Assembly (NCBI GenBank): GCA_934088535.1
Contig: CAKOJC010000012.1
Span: 1 to 34,521 of the forward strand
Source of the DNA: an uncultured Bacilli bacterium
Lineage (GTDB): Bacteria; Bacillota_I; Bacilli_A; RF39; UBA660
DNA: 34,521 nucleotides
Reading direction: 5' to 3'
The position numbers and the translations under genes were made by a program. The notes under the pieces were generated by a model. It saw nothing but the letters and a program-made list of their open reading frames with translations. It had not been told where the DNA came from and ran no database searches. The number at the start of each line of letters is the position of its first letter. Position 1 is the first letter of the stretch. Of this stretch, positions 24,541 to 32,973 are shown one piece after another.

Positions 24541-25811
24541 TATTCTAACGATTTGTAAACGTCATATAGTTCGTTTGCTTTATTTATATCTTTTTTTATA
24601 TTAGCTTCAGGGCAACCATTTTCATAATAGTACTTAGCTAAATTATAAAATGGATATTTTATTCTTTCTGTTATTGGAGAGTCTATTGCTTTTGAATAAT
24701 ATATGAACGCAGTCTTTAAATCACCTTTTTTTCTATAATATTCTCCTACTTTATTAAGTGCCCAACATTCATTCATATCAGCACTAACCTTATAATATTT
24801 TATTGCTTCTTCAATGTTCCCTTCATCTTCATAAGTTTTTCCTAAGTTGTTAAATGCAAATACATATCCATGTTCTGCTGATATTTGAAAATTCTTTCTA
24901 GCTTCATTTAAATCTTTTTTATTTTGTTTGTTAATTCCTCTTAAGTAGCATAGTCCTAAAGTATTATATCCTGCCATACTACCTAATTCTATTGATTTAT
25001 TTAAGTATTCCCACATAATATCAAAATTCAACTTAACTCTTCCTGTTAGCATTAAATTTGCAACCATCCAGCAACCCTTAGGATGATCTTTTAAAGCTGC
25101 TTTATAATAGTAATCAAAGCATTTTTTATAATTAGGTTTACCACTTATATATCCATCAAATTCTAAAGATCCAAGCTCTGCACATGCATACATATTATCT
25201 TTTCTAGATAATTCTATTAATGAGTTTATATAACTTTCACCATAATAAAGTTTAATTTTTAAATACTCATTTAGTTCTTGTCTATTTATTTTAATGTTAA
25301 TAGATTGTGTATATATTGGCTGATTATTATCCAAAATACTATAATTTAATAATTCTATAAATGCCTCATAGGTAGTTAACTTCTTTATATTATTTATTAT
25401 CTCTTTTTCTATATGTTCATCGTTAGATGCAATTCTTAATAATTCTTCTACTACTTCATTAAATTTTTTATTAGTATTTATGAGTTCTAAAGAACTGTCA
25501 TCTTTTATGTAAATAACATCATCCATTATTGATAAAATGCCTAAGATGATATCTAAATATACTTGTTTATCTTGCTCATACTTTCTTTTTAAATCACTAA
25601 ATATCTTCTTATATTCTAAACCTATAGCTCTATAGCCTATACAATAATTATTTATGGTAGTAGCATTTACATTATTAACATTAAAAATAGTACAAAATAA
25701 TTCTGTTTGCATAGCATTCTTATTATTAGATACTTTCTTTATTGTATTAATAACGTTCCCTAATGATAAATAATTATCATTATCATTCATCTTTATATAA
25801 TTTCTTTTCAT
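24540..25811 (-). CDS. Sel1/TPR-repeat protein
   Basis: This 423-residue protein has a C-terminal half (about residues 205-400) made of Sel1-like/TPR helical repeats, with units such as NTLGLCYLRGINKQNKKDLNEARKN in two parts: AYNTLGL-type helix A starts, and FNNLGKTYEDEGNIEEAIKY and LNKVGEYYRKKGDLKTAFIY. Such repeats bind protein partners. The N-terminal 200 residues are not recognised; they are rich in Asn and Ile and probably helical. No signal peptide or membrane segment. The start has no good ribosome binding site, and an internal Met eight codons in (MNDNDNYLS) is an alternative. The small membrane protein gene lies 30 bp upstream on the same strand, so the two are probably one operon. 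Confidence 0.75.
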   Translation of the reverse strand: MKRNYIKMNDNDNYLSLGNVINTIKKVSNNKNAMQTELFCTIFNVNNVNATTINNYCIGYRAIGLEYKKIFSDLKRKYEQDKQVYLDIILGILSIMDDVIYIKDDSSLELINTNKKFNEVVEELLRIASNDEHIEKEIINNIKKLTTYEAFIELLNYSILDNNQPIYTQSINIKINRQELNEYLKIKLYYGESYINSLIELSRKDNMYACAELGSLEFDGYISGKPNYKKCFDYYYKAALKDHPKGCWMVANLMLTGRVKLNFDIMWEYLNKSIELGSMAGYNTLGLCYLRGINKQNKKDLNEARKNFQISAEHGYVFAFNNLGKTYEDEGNIEEAIKYYKVSADMNECWALNKVGEYYRKKGDLKTAFIYYSKAIDSPITERIKYPFYNLAKYYYENGCPEANIKKDINKANELYDVYKSLE

Positions 25812-25841
25812 AAAATGATTTTAACACATATTTTATTAAAT

Positions 25842-26201
25842 TTATAGTGCTGGCGAACCAATGAATGAATTATTATTAACCTGAAAATATATTAAACATA
25901 TTACACCAGCTAATAATAAACTTGAACCTAATAGTTTTATACTGTAAAGTTGTTTTTGGTTATCATTTACTCTTTGCAAAAATATATAATTTCTAAAGAA
26001 AAAATAAATATATATTAAAGAAGTAATAATCAAAGTAAATTCAAAAATTTTATTAGATTCATCTTTGTAATAATTATTATTTGTTTTTAAATACTCTTTA
26101 TCATCCGCATCTCCTTTAATGTTTAAAAAACATAACAAAGCAAAGATAAACCATAAAAAGTCCTCAAAATTTAATCTAGTTATTTCATCTTCTATACTCA
26201 T
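25842..26201 (-). CDS. Small membrane protein of unknown function
   Basis: This 119-residue protein is not recognised. It has three likely membrane helices: about residues 12-28 (DFLWFIFALLCFLNI), 52-70 (FTLIITSLIYIYFFFRNYIF) and 86-106 (IKLLGSSLLLAGVICLIYFQV). A polar loop rich in Asp, Lys and Asn (about 29-50) joins the first two. No ribosome binding site is visible before the ATG, and a possible -10 (TATATT) lies within ten bases of it, so the message may be nearly leaderless. It is followed after 30 bp by the Sel1-repeat gene. A membrane anchor plus scaffold pair is a possible reading. Confidence 0.6.
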   Translation of the reverse strand: MSIEDEITRLNFEDFLWFIFALLCFLNIKGDADDKEYLKTNNNYYKDESNKIFEFTLIITSLIYIYFFFRNYIFLQRVNDNQKQLYSIKLLGSSLLLAGVICLIYFQVNNNSFIGSPAL

Positions 26202-26236
26202 AATATAGTTTATGTGTCAAGTTTTGGTAAGTTATA

Positions 26237-26264
26237 TTGTTTTAATTTTTTTATGTGTTATGAT
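26237..26264 (+). promoter_or_regulatory. Promoter of the Cys/His/Asp protein gene
   Basis: TTGTTT (26237-26242), 16-bp spacer, TATGAT (26259-26264), with extended -10 TGTTATGAT. Confidence 0.6.
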
Positions 26265-26279
26265 TTAGTTGGTGATGTT

Positions 26280-26798
26280 ATGGATAAAATACTTAGTTCA
26301 CTTATAGATGAAAAAAGAAAAAGCTATAAATGTTTTAGTATGCTTAAATACTATTATGATACTAATCCTGAGTTTGCTGAATTTATTAAGAATGAAGTTG
26401 CTTCAGGAAAAATATTTGGCTATGACGAAAAATTATGGAATAAAATGGCTGCTTTAAATGTAAGAAATCCTATTAACTTTGAAGAAGCTTTCGGGGAAGG
26501 ATTTAACGAAGGAAATTGTACTAAATTTTCTAAATATTTAAGTTTTTGTTTTTCATATCCACAAATATGTGGTGGTACTTTACCATTAATTAAAGGAAGT
26601 AAAAATTTGCCTGATGGAAGACATACTTGGATGTGTTATAGAGGAATGATATATGATACTTCTTTAATGCTAATAATGGATGAAGCTTATGCTAAAAAAG
26701 GGCTTAAATATGATGAAGAAAATAGATATGATCCTAACTATGATCGTTCTTACTCTGCAGCAAAAGAGTTTGCTAACGATAAAAGTATTAGACGTTAA
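26280..26798 (+). CDS. Unknown protein with papain/transglutaminase-like Cys-His-Asp pattern
   Basis: This 172-residue cytoplasmic protein is not recognised. Its order of motifs resembles thiol hydrolases of the papain/transglutaminase fold: a Cys at a helix start (NEGNCTKFSKYLSFCF, Cys near residue 81), a His before an aromatic in a strand (DGRHTWMCYRG, near 120), and an Asp seven to ten residues later (MIYDTSLML). The spacing of His and Asp is like HAW-x-D in transglutaminase-like proteins. This is pattern inference, not a family match. ATG at 26280 is chosen because GGTGAT lies just before it; an open frame reaches back to 26214 without such a site. Its stop overlaps the tetR stop by 4 bp on the other strand. 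Confidence 0.62.
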   Translation: MDKILSSLIDEKRKSYKCFSMLKYYYDTNPEFAEFIKNEVASGKIFGYDEKLWNKMAALNVRNPINFEEAFGEGFNEGNCTKFSKYLSFCFSYPQICGGTLPLIKGSKNLPDGRHTWMCYRGMIYDTSLMLIMDEAYAKKGLKYDEENRYDPNYDRSYSAAKEFANDKSIRR

Positions 26799-27316
26799 CT
26801 AATATATTTATCTGAATTATCAAAAAGTCTATCTACAAATATCTTAGCAAGTAAAGTTGAGTCTTCTTTTAGACCATTAAGTAACCACATTTTACAAGTA
26901 TTATAAAGAGCCCCACTCAATATATAAAGTTTATATCTAGATTCAATATTTGTTTTAGTTTCAGGATAGAATACTATCATATAGTCATTTATTTTATTTT
27001 GTATTACATTTGATAAATTAGATTTCTCTAAAGCAAGAACAAAATCTTTATTATTTTTAAAGAATTCGAATGCATTTAATATAAGAAGATATGGATTATC
27101 TTTGTTTTCTTCACGTTTACTTTTATATTCTTCTATTAAAGTAGTCATATAGTCGTTTAGGATATCTTCTTTAAAATTATAGTTTCTATAATAAGTCATT
27201 CTAGATACTCCAGCTTTTTTAGTTATTTCTGTAATAGTTATATCTTTAAATTCTTTTTCTTTCATAAGAGAAACTAATGACTTCAATATACATTCTTTTA
27301 TAAATTTATTATTCAA
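26795..27316 (-). CDS. TetR/AcrR family transcriptional regulator (TTG start)
   Basis: This 173-residue regulator has an N-terminal TetR helix-turn-helix: LVSLMKEKEFKDITITEITKKAGVSRMTYYRNYNFKEDIL, in two segments with the recognition helix at GVSRMTYYRNY. The C-terminal ligand domain is helical and of the TetR_C_7-like sort, with YILSGALYNTCKMWLLNG near the end. AGAGGTG lies 7 bases before a TTG at 27316; the ATG at 27340 is upstream of, and its frame runs through, this site, so TTG is taken as the start. It diverges from the acyl-CoA synthetase gene, with a palindromic site between them, and probably controls it and itself. A fatty acid or acyl-CoA would be a fitting ligand, but this is inference. 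Confidence 0.9.
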   Translation of the reverse strand: MNNKFIKECILKSLVSLMKEKEFKDITITEITKKAGVSRMTYYRNYNFKEDILNDYMTTLIEEYKSKREENKDNPYLLILNAFEFFKNNKDFVLALEKSNLSNVIQNKINDYMIVFYPETKTNIESRYKLYILSGALYNTCKMWLLNGLKEDSTLLAKIFVDRLFDNSDKYIS

Positions 27317-27331
27317 ACAAAAACACCTCTT

Positions 27332-27339
27332 TTGTAACA
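27332..27339. promoter_or_regulatory. Operator half-site near the tetR start
   Basis: TTGTAACA repeats one arm of the full palindrome at 27375-27390, about 47 bp away (centre to centre), and lies just upstream of the tetR ribosome binding site. It may serve in autoregulation. Confidence 0.4.
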
Positions 27340-27374
27340 TTTAGAATAAACTAGTAGTTTTTCTTCTTTTAATA

Positions 27375-27390
27375 TGTTACAATTGTAACA
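27375..27390. promoter_or_regulatory. Perfect 16-bp palindrome, probable TetR operator
   Basis: TGTTACAATTGTAACA is a perfect inverted repeat in the tetR/acyl-CoA synthetase divergent region. It lies a few bases upstream of TATGAT (27395-27400), the likely -10 of the synthetase gene, so a bound repressor would block RNA polymerase. Size and position are typical for TetR-family sites. Confidence 0.75.
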
Positions 27391-27420
27391 CATATATGAT
27401 TAATATGAAAGGAATCAATT

Positions 27421-29163
27421 ATGGGAAAAGTTAATGATTATATAAATAAATTAATTAAGTTCATTAAGAATGAAAAGCCTGAAAATAAAGAAAAACCTTG
27501 GCTTAAGTATTATGGTGATGTTCCTGAAAGTTTAAATTATTTTAATGGAAGTATGTATGACTATTTAAAAGATACTGCTTCTAAGAATGAAAAAAGAAGT
27601 GCTTATTCCTTCTATGGAAATGAAGTTACATTTAAATCTTTTATGAAGAAAATAGATAAAGTTGCTTCTGCTTTAAAGGAATTTAATATTGTAGAGAATG
27701 AATGTGTTACGATATGTATGCCTAATACTCCTGAGAGTTTTGCTTTAATTTATGCTGTTAATAAGATTGGAGCTATATGTAATATAATACATCCTTTATC
27801 TTCTACACAAGATATAGAAAGAGCTTTAAAAGAAACTAATAGTTCTATTATATTTTGTTCTGATGTAGCTATGCCTAAAGCAAGACATATTAAGGTTAAG
27901 CATTTTATTATGGTACCTACTAGTGAAAGTTTAGGAAGAATACTTAAGACTCTATATAATATTAAGTCATCTTTAAATATGAGACTTGAAGAAGGTATGC
28001 TTACTTGGCATGAGTTTTTAAATTATGGAACTGAAACAGATACTTATGTTAAGAGAGATCCAAAGAGCCCAGCTGCTATAATATATAGTGGTGGTACTAC
28101 TGGTAAACCTAAAGGAATAATAATTTCTAATGCTAACTTTAATGCTATGGCATTACAAACATCAAGTGTATGTGAGTATATTAGCCCTGGTCACTCAGCA
28201 TTAGCTGCATTACCTATATTCCATGTATTTGGTTTAGCTCTTTGCACTCATACATGTCTTGTATCTGGTATGAAATGTATAATTGTCCCTCAACTTAATA
28301 CAAAAAAGATTAATAAAGAACTTAAAAAATACAAACCTAATGTTTATCCAGCCGTTCCATCTTTATTAAAAATGTCTATTAATAATACCGATCCTGGTAG
28401 CAACGCTTTTAAGGATATAAAAGTTGTGGTTGTCGGTGGAGATTATTTATCACCTCAATTAAAGGGTGAATTTGAAGATTATTTAAAAGCTCATGGAAGC
28501 AAGGCTGTTGTTAAAGTAGGCTATGGACTTTCAGAAGTATGTGGTTTTTGTTGCTGTACTGCCGAAATAGATGAAAAACATGTAGATAATCATAAAGGTA
28601 CTTTAGGTATACCTAATCCAGATACAATTGTTAAAATTTTTGAACCAAATAGTGATGTTGAAAAATCACTTGGTGATGTTGGAGAAATATGTATTACTGG
28701 ACCAACTCTTATGATGGGTTATATTAATGAAGATGAGGAAACTAAAAAGACTTTAGTTCTACATAACGATGGTAAAACTTGGTTGCACTCAGGTGATCTT
28801 GGGTATATGGATAAAGATGGATTTATCTTCTATACTTCAAGACTTAAGAGAATGATTATCACTAACGGTTATAACGTTTATCCAATTGAACTTGAAGATA
28901 TTATTAATAAATGTAAATATGTTGATACTTGTACGGTTGTTGGAGTTCCTCATAAAATAAAAAGTCAAACTCCTAAAGCTGTTATAGTACTTAAACAAGG
29001 TGTAGAAAACACTATGGAAATACGTGAAGAAATAAGAAGATACTGTTATAAAAATATAGCTAAGTATGCAGTACCAACTGAGTACGAATTTAGAGATACA
29101 CTTCCTAAAACAGCTGTTGGTAAAGTAGCTTATAGAGATTTAGAAAAGAAGAAAGAAGATTAA
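27421..29163 (+). CDS. Acyl-CoA synthetase (AMP-forming), probably fatty-acid-CoA ligase
   Basis: This 580-residue enzyme activates a carboxylic acid through an acyl-AMP to acyl-CoA. The P-loop-like motif YSGGTTGKPKG is at about residues 221-231, VGYGLSEVCG follows (A5-type), then the hinge region WLHSGDLGYMDKDG near 457 and RMIITNGYNVYPIELED, and the C-terminal catalytic Lys in PKTAVGKVAYRDL near 569. All core motifs are intact, and length suits medium- or long-chain ligases. No signal or membrane helix. GAAAGGAA precedes the ATG. The divergent TetR gene and palindromic operator suggest control by an acyl ligand. Substrate chain length cannot be read from sequence. Confidence 0.92.
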   Translation: MGKVNDYINKLIKFIKNEKPENKEKPWLKYYGDVPESLNYFNGSMYDYLKDTASKNEKRSAYSFYGNEVTFKSFMKKIDKVASALKEFNIVENECVTICMPNTPESFALIYAVNKIGAICNIIHPLSSTQDIERALKETNSSIIFCSDVAMPKARHIKVKHFIMVPTSESLGRILKTLYNIKSSLNMRLEEGMLTWHEFLNYGTETDTYVKRDPKSPAAIIYSGGTTGKPKGIIISNANFNAMALQTSSVCEYISPGHSALAALPIFHVFGLALCTHTCLVSGMKCIIVPQLNTKKINKELKKYKPNVYPAVPSLLKMSINNTDPGSNAFKDIKVVVVGGDYLSPQLKGEFEDYLKAHGSKAVVKVGYGLSEVCGFCCCTAEIDEKHVDNHKGTLGIPNPDTIVKIFEPNSDVEKSLGDVGEICITGPTLMMGYINEDEETKKTLVLHNDGKTWLHSGDLGYMDKDGFIFYTSRLKRMIITNGYNVYPIELEDIINKCKYVDTCTVVGVPHKIKSQTPKAVIVLKQGVENTMEIREEIRRYCYKNIAKYAVPTEYEFRDTLPKTAVGKVAYRDLEKKKED

Positions 29164-29178
29164 TTCTTCTTTTTTTGT
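29152..29178 (+). terminator. Terminator after the acyl-CoA synthetase gene
   Basis: AAAGAAGA pairs with TCTTCTTT around TTAAT, followed by TTTTG. The stop codon is in the loop. Confidence 0.8.
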
Positions 29179-29251
29179 GGAGTTGTTGTGGAATATAAAA
29201 GGTATACTTTATAGACTTAAAATTATATAATTAATATGGAGGTTGAAACTT

Positions 29252-30493
29252 ATGAAGAAGTTTTTAAAAAATTATAAGTCAACATTAATACTTTTAGGAT
29301 CAATTATTATTGGTACTATAGTAGGATTAATATTTGGTGAGAAAGCTACAGTATTAAGTCCTTTTGGTGATTTATTCTTAAACATGTTACTTGTTATTAT
29401 AGTACCACTTATATTCTTAACAATTAGTACATCTATTGGTAAAATGAAACAACCTAAGAGAATTGGTAAGATACTTACTACTATAATACTTGTATTTGTA
29501 TTTACTTCTATAGTTAGTGTATTTGTTGGTATAGTATCTACTAAAGCATTTAGATTAGTTGATGTTAAAGATGAAGCCGCTATTAAGGAAGTATTAAATG
29601 GTGCTGAAGAAGCAACTAAGGAAGATGTTAATTTCCTAGAAAGAACTGTTGAAGCAGTTAGTGTTAATGATTTTAGTAAATTACTTACTAGAGATAATAT
29701 GATTGCTTTAATTATATTCTCAATTCTTATGGGAATTAGTATTAATATGAGTAAAGGTAAAGGAGAAAAATTCTTAGATGTTTTAGAGAGTGCTAATGAA
29801 GTTGTACAATCATTTATTAAGCTCATTATGTACTATGCGCCTATAGGGCTTGGATGTTATTTTGCTGCTTTAGTTGGAACATTTGGTGGTGAGATTGCTA
29901 TTGGATATGGTAAAACATTTATAATATATACTGTTGTTACTGTTATATTCTATTTTACAGTTTATTCATTATATGCATTTCTTGCTGGTGGTAAAAAAGG
30001 ATTTATTAGTTATTGGAAGAATATATTACCTGCTACATTAACTAGTCTTGCTACTTGTAGTAGTGCTGCATCAATACCAGTAAATACTACTTGTGCTAAG
30101 AATATTGGTGTACCTGAAGATATAGCTGATACTACTATTCCACTTGGAACAAGTTTCCATAAAGATGGTTCTATAATAGGTAGTGTATTTAAAATTATGT
30201 TCTTAGTATATCTATTTAATTCAGATGTAAGCACTCTTAAAGTTTTAGGAGTTGCATTAATAGCTACATTGCTTGTTACTGCTGTACCTATTGGTGGTGG
30301 AACAATATCAGAAATGTTAATTATAACTATGTTAGGTTTCCCAGTAACAGCACTTCCTATATTAACAATAATAGCAACTATAATAGACCCACCTGCTACT
30401 ATGTTAAATGTTGTAGGTGACACAGCATCAAGTATGATGGTTGCTAGAATAGTAGATGGTAAAAAATGGATGAAAGAAAAGAAGTTTATTTAG
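29252..30493 (+). CDS. DAACS-family amino acid/dicarboxylate:cation symporter, variant site
   Basis: This 413-residue membrane protein has the GltP/SstT glutamate-transporter fold: about eight helices plus two re-entrant hairpins. HP1 holds the serine-rich TCSSAASIPVN, HP2 lies at VPIGGGTISEM, and helix 8 has DPPATMLNVVGDTASSMMVAR. Two key positions differ from the archaeal glutamate transporter: the helix 7 NMDGT motif reads HKDGS, and the helix 8 Arg that binds acidic side chains (GRT) is Ala (PAT). A neutral or unusual substrate and altered ion coupling are therefore plausible. An in-frame TTG at 29243 overlaps the ribosome binding site GGAGG; the ATG at 29252 is better placed. Monocistronic. 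Confidence 0.9.
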   Translation: MKKFLKNYKSTLILLGSIIIGTIVGLIFGEKATVLSPFGDLFLNMLLVIIVPLIFLTISTSIGKMKQPKRIGKILTTIILVFVFTSIVSVFVGIVSTKAFRLVDVKDEAAIKEVLNGAEEATKEDVNFLERTVEAVSVNDFSKLLTRDNMIALIIFSILMGISINMSKGKGEKFLDVLESANEVVQSFIKLIMYYAPIGLGCYFAALVGTFGGEIAIGYGKTFIIYTVVTVIFYFTVYSLYAFLAGGKKGFISYWKNILPATLTSLATCSSAASIPVNTTCAKNIGVPEDIADTTIPLGTSFHKDGSIIGSVFKIMFLVYLFNSDVSTLKVLGVALIATLLVTAVPIGGGTISEMLIITMLGFPVTALPILTIIATIIDPPATMLNVVGDTASSMMVARIVDGKKWMKEKKFI

Positions 30494-30511
30494 TTTAAAC
30501 TTCTTTTTTTA
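30479..30511 (+). terminator. Terminator after the symporter gene
   Basis: AAGAAGTTTA and TAAACTTCTT make a 10-bp stem, followed by a T run. The minus strand also has a T-rich tail, so it may help end the ABC-F transcript too. Confidence 0.85.
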
Positions 30512-30513
30512 TG

Positions 30514-32895
30514 CTACAAACTCATTAGAATTCTATAATAATCACTTTTGAATTCATCTTTTTCAATACCAAGTTCTTCATAGAATTTATCTATATATTC
30601 TTTTCCATAGTTTCTTTCAATAGATATTTCACATATTACTAAGTCAAAATATATATCACCTATTCCGGCATCTTCTGTATCTAGTAGTCCACTAAAGTGT
30701 CCGTTATCAGCAAATATATTAGGTAGTGACATATCACCATGAGTGAAACCTATAATTTGTTTTGGTTTATTACCTTTTAGATACTTTAGTATATTTTCTT
30801 TTGTTATGAATCTTTGTAGTATTTCAGGTTTAATATCTTCATTCTTAATAGTATTAAATCTTTCTTCTATTCTTTTTATTTTAGTATCTATTGTTTCATC
30901 TATTATACAATCACTATAATCTATATTATAAAGAGCATTAAATGCTTCAATAATAATTTTAATTCCCTCGAGTGGATGATTTTCGTAGTATTTATCGCAA
31001 AGCATAATACCTTTTAAAGATTTAGTTAGCATGTAACTTTTACCATTATATTTTTCATAGAAAACTTTTTCAGGTACAGTTATTTTATCTTTTAAATAGT
31101 CTAAGCTAATAGATTCTTTAGATAGATGATCTGCAATTTTAAGAAAAAATACTTTACTCTTCTTTCTAATTTTATACACTTTTTTGCCTGAACAACCGAT
31201 TGTTATTTCTTCTATCTTGTTGGCATCTTTTAAAAATTCATTTAACCTGTTACTTCCTTTGATGTTAATAACTTCTTTAGGCTTTTGTTCAATATTTGTG
31301 TTAATAACTTGTTTATCTTTTATAGAGTCATAGTTTCCATCATAACTAACTAGTTTTTTATTTTCTATTATAACTATTCTAGTGGCTATTTTATTAATAA
31401 AGTATCTATCGTGTGATATGAAAAGTAATGTTCCATCAAAGTCTAGTAGAGCTTCTTCTAATATTTCTTTTGTATCTATATCTATATGGTTTGTTGGTTC
31501 ATCAAGAATTAAGAAATTAGATTTAGAAAGAATTAGTTCTAGTAATTTAATTCTTACTTTTTCTCCTCCACTTATAGATTTTAATTTTTTAGATATTTCT
31601 TCTTCTCCAAAATAGAATTGATGAAGTTTACTTCTAAGTTCACTTTCACTTCCTACAAAGAATGAACGTACATGTTCATAAACTGTCAAGTCTTCATTGT
31701 CAAATCTTATCTCTTGAGGTATGTATCCAATTTTAATATTTGTACCTAATTTTATATTATCATGTGTATTATTCATGATATTTTTTATTAATGTTGTTTT
31801 ACCTGTTCCATTCTTACCCATTAAGCAAACTCTATCTTGATAGTATATTTTCATGCTTGCTTTTTCAAGTAAGGTGCGAGATCCAATATTTAAATTTAAA
31901 TTATCTATAGTAAGAACATGATTACCACTTCTATTCTCAGTAGTAAGATTTACTCTTAATTCAGTCTTCTCTTTTGGTTTTTCTATCATGTCCATTCTTT
32001 CAAGTCTTTTTTCCATAGCTGCTGCTCTTCTAAAAAACGTTGGATTATCACTCTTAGTGCCCCATTCTTTTAGTCTTTTAACTGCTTCTTTTATTGCTTC
32101 TATTTCTTTTTGTTGATTTTTATAAGCAGCGAACTCGCTTAAAAATCTTCTTTCTGATTCTTTTAAGTAATATGTATAGTTTCCATGATATACGTCTTCT
32201 TTACCATTTTTAATTTCTATTATTTTGTTTACCACTCTATCTAAAAAGTATCTATCGTGACTTACTATTAAAGCAGCACCTTTGTAGTTGCTTAGATATT
32301 CTTCAAACCATTCTAAAGTATCTATATCTAAATGATTAGTTGGTTCATCTAATAAAAGTACATCAGGTTCAGATAGGACTAAAGAAGCTAGATTTACGAT
32401 TGTTTTCTCTCCGCCAGATAAATTATTATACTCTGTATTTAATAACTCATCTGATAGCTTAAAACCACCTTTAATCTTATTTATTTTTTCTTTTATTTGG
32501 TATCCACCTTTAATTCTAAATTCTTCTTGTAATCTATCTAGTGTTTTAATAGATTTTTCACTTGAGTCCATAGTTGCCACATAAGAATTAATAGATTTTT
32601 CTAAATCAAGTAATTCTTTAATACCACGTAAATACACATCTTTAGCTTTTACATTATCTTCTTCTTTAGGTGGTATTTGTGTTAAATAACCTATTTTAGC
32701 GCCTTTTCTTATATTAATAGTTCCATTATCTATAGTTTCTAAACCCATAATAAGTCTAAGTGTAGTAGTTTTACCACACCCATTACTTCCGATAAGAGCT
32801 ATTCTCTCACCACTTTTAACTTCCATTGAAAAGTCTTTTAATACTGGATTAAATCCATAATTTTTATTTATTTTATTTATACTTATTTCTATCAT
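30514..32895 (-). CDS. ABC-F ATPase fused to an APH(3')-like kinase domain
   Basis: This 793-residue protein has two ABC domains and no membrane segment. Domain 1: Walker A GSNGCGKTT (36-44), NLSGGEK and LLLDEPTNHLD. The inter-domain linker holds YLKESERRFLSEFAAYKNQQ. Domain 2: GKNGTGKTT, SISGGEKVR and LILDEPTNHID, ending near residue 530. From about 548 to the end it matches aminoglycoside 3'-phosphotransferases: a Lys in VFFLKIAD, the catalytic loop FTHGDMSLPN near 718 (Asp and Asn), the metal-binding Asp in SGLLDTED, and a tail like APH(3')-III (FYEELGIEKDEF and DYYRIL). ABC-F proteins act on the ribosome and some give antibiotic resistance; the kinase would inactivate a drug. Real substrates are unproven. 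Start: the ATG after AAAGGAG; an upstream GTG in the same frame is in the terminator. Confidence 0.9.
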   Translation of the reverse strand: MIEISINKINKNYGFNPVLKDFSMEVKSGERIALIGSNGCGKTTTLRLIMGLETIDNGTINIRKGAKIGYLTQIPPKEEDNVKAKDVYLRGIKELLDLEKSINSYVATMDSSEKSIKTLDRLQEEFRIKGGYQIKEKINKIKGGFKLSDELLNTEYNNLSGGEKTIVNLASLVLSEPDVLLLDEPTNHLDIDTLEWFEEYLSNYKGAALIVSHDRYFLDRVVNKIIEIKNGKEDVYHGNYTYYLKESERRFLSEFAAYKNQQKEIEAIKEAVKRLKEWGTKSDNPTFFRRAAAMEKRLERMDMIEKPKEKTELRVNLTTENRSGNHVLTIDNLNLNIGSRTLLEKASMKIYYQDRVCLMGKNGTGKTTLIKNIMNNTHDNIKLGTNIKIGYIPQEIRFDNEDLTVYEHVRSFFVGSESELRSKLHQFYFGEEEISKKLKSISGGEKVRIKLLELILSKSNFLILDEPTNHIDIDTKEILEEALLDFDGTLLFISHDRYFINKIATRIVIIENKKLVSYDGNYDSIKDKQVINTNIEQKPKEVINIKGSNRLNEFLKDANKIEEITIGCSGKKVYKIRKKSKVFFLKIADHLSKESISLDYLKDKITVPEKVFYEKYNGKSYMLTKSLKGIMLCDKYYENHPLEGIKIIIEAFNALYNIDYSDCIIDETIDTKIKRIEERFNTIKNEDIKPEILQRFITKENILKYLKGNKPKQIIGFTHGDMSLPNIFADNGHFSGLLDTEDAGIGDIYFDLVICEISIERNYGKEYIDKFYEELGIEKDEFKSDYYRILMSL

Positions 32896-32926
32896 AATTA
32901 ATTTTACTCCTTTTTTATTGCATGTT

Positions 32927-32973
32927 AAAAAAATCACACTTCTTGTTACTCAAAGGAATAACTAAAGTGTGAT
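32927..32973 (-). terminator. Attenuator terminator in the ABC-F leader
   Basis: On the minus strand ATCACACTT (32965-32973) pairs with AAGTGTGAT (32933-32941), then TTTTTT. An inner hairpin, GTTATTC with GAGTAAC around CTTT, extends the stem. The 5' arm is also the end of the leader peptide gene (codons Ile-Thr-Leu), and the ABC-F ribosome binding site follows some 15 bases later. A ribosome held on the leader would cover the 5' arm and let transcription pass. Confidence 0.85.

Noticed and set aside
27317..27340. ATG at 27340 as the tetR start
   Set aside because: The frame from there passes through the ribosome binding site AGAGGTG; the TTG at 27316 follows it at normal distance and gives a standard TetR N-terminus.
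32896..32937. Upstream GTG extending the ABC-F protein by 14 residues
   Set aside because: It would begin in the attenuator terminator's 3' arm and read through the ribosome binding site AAAGGAG; the ATG at 32895 is correctly spaced.
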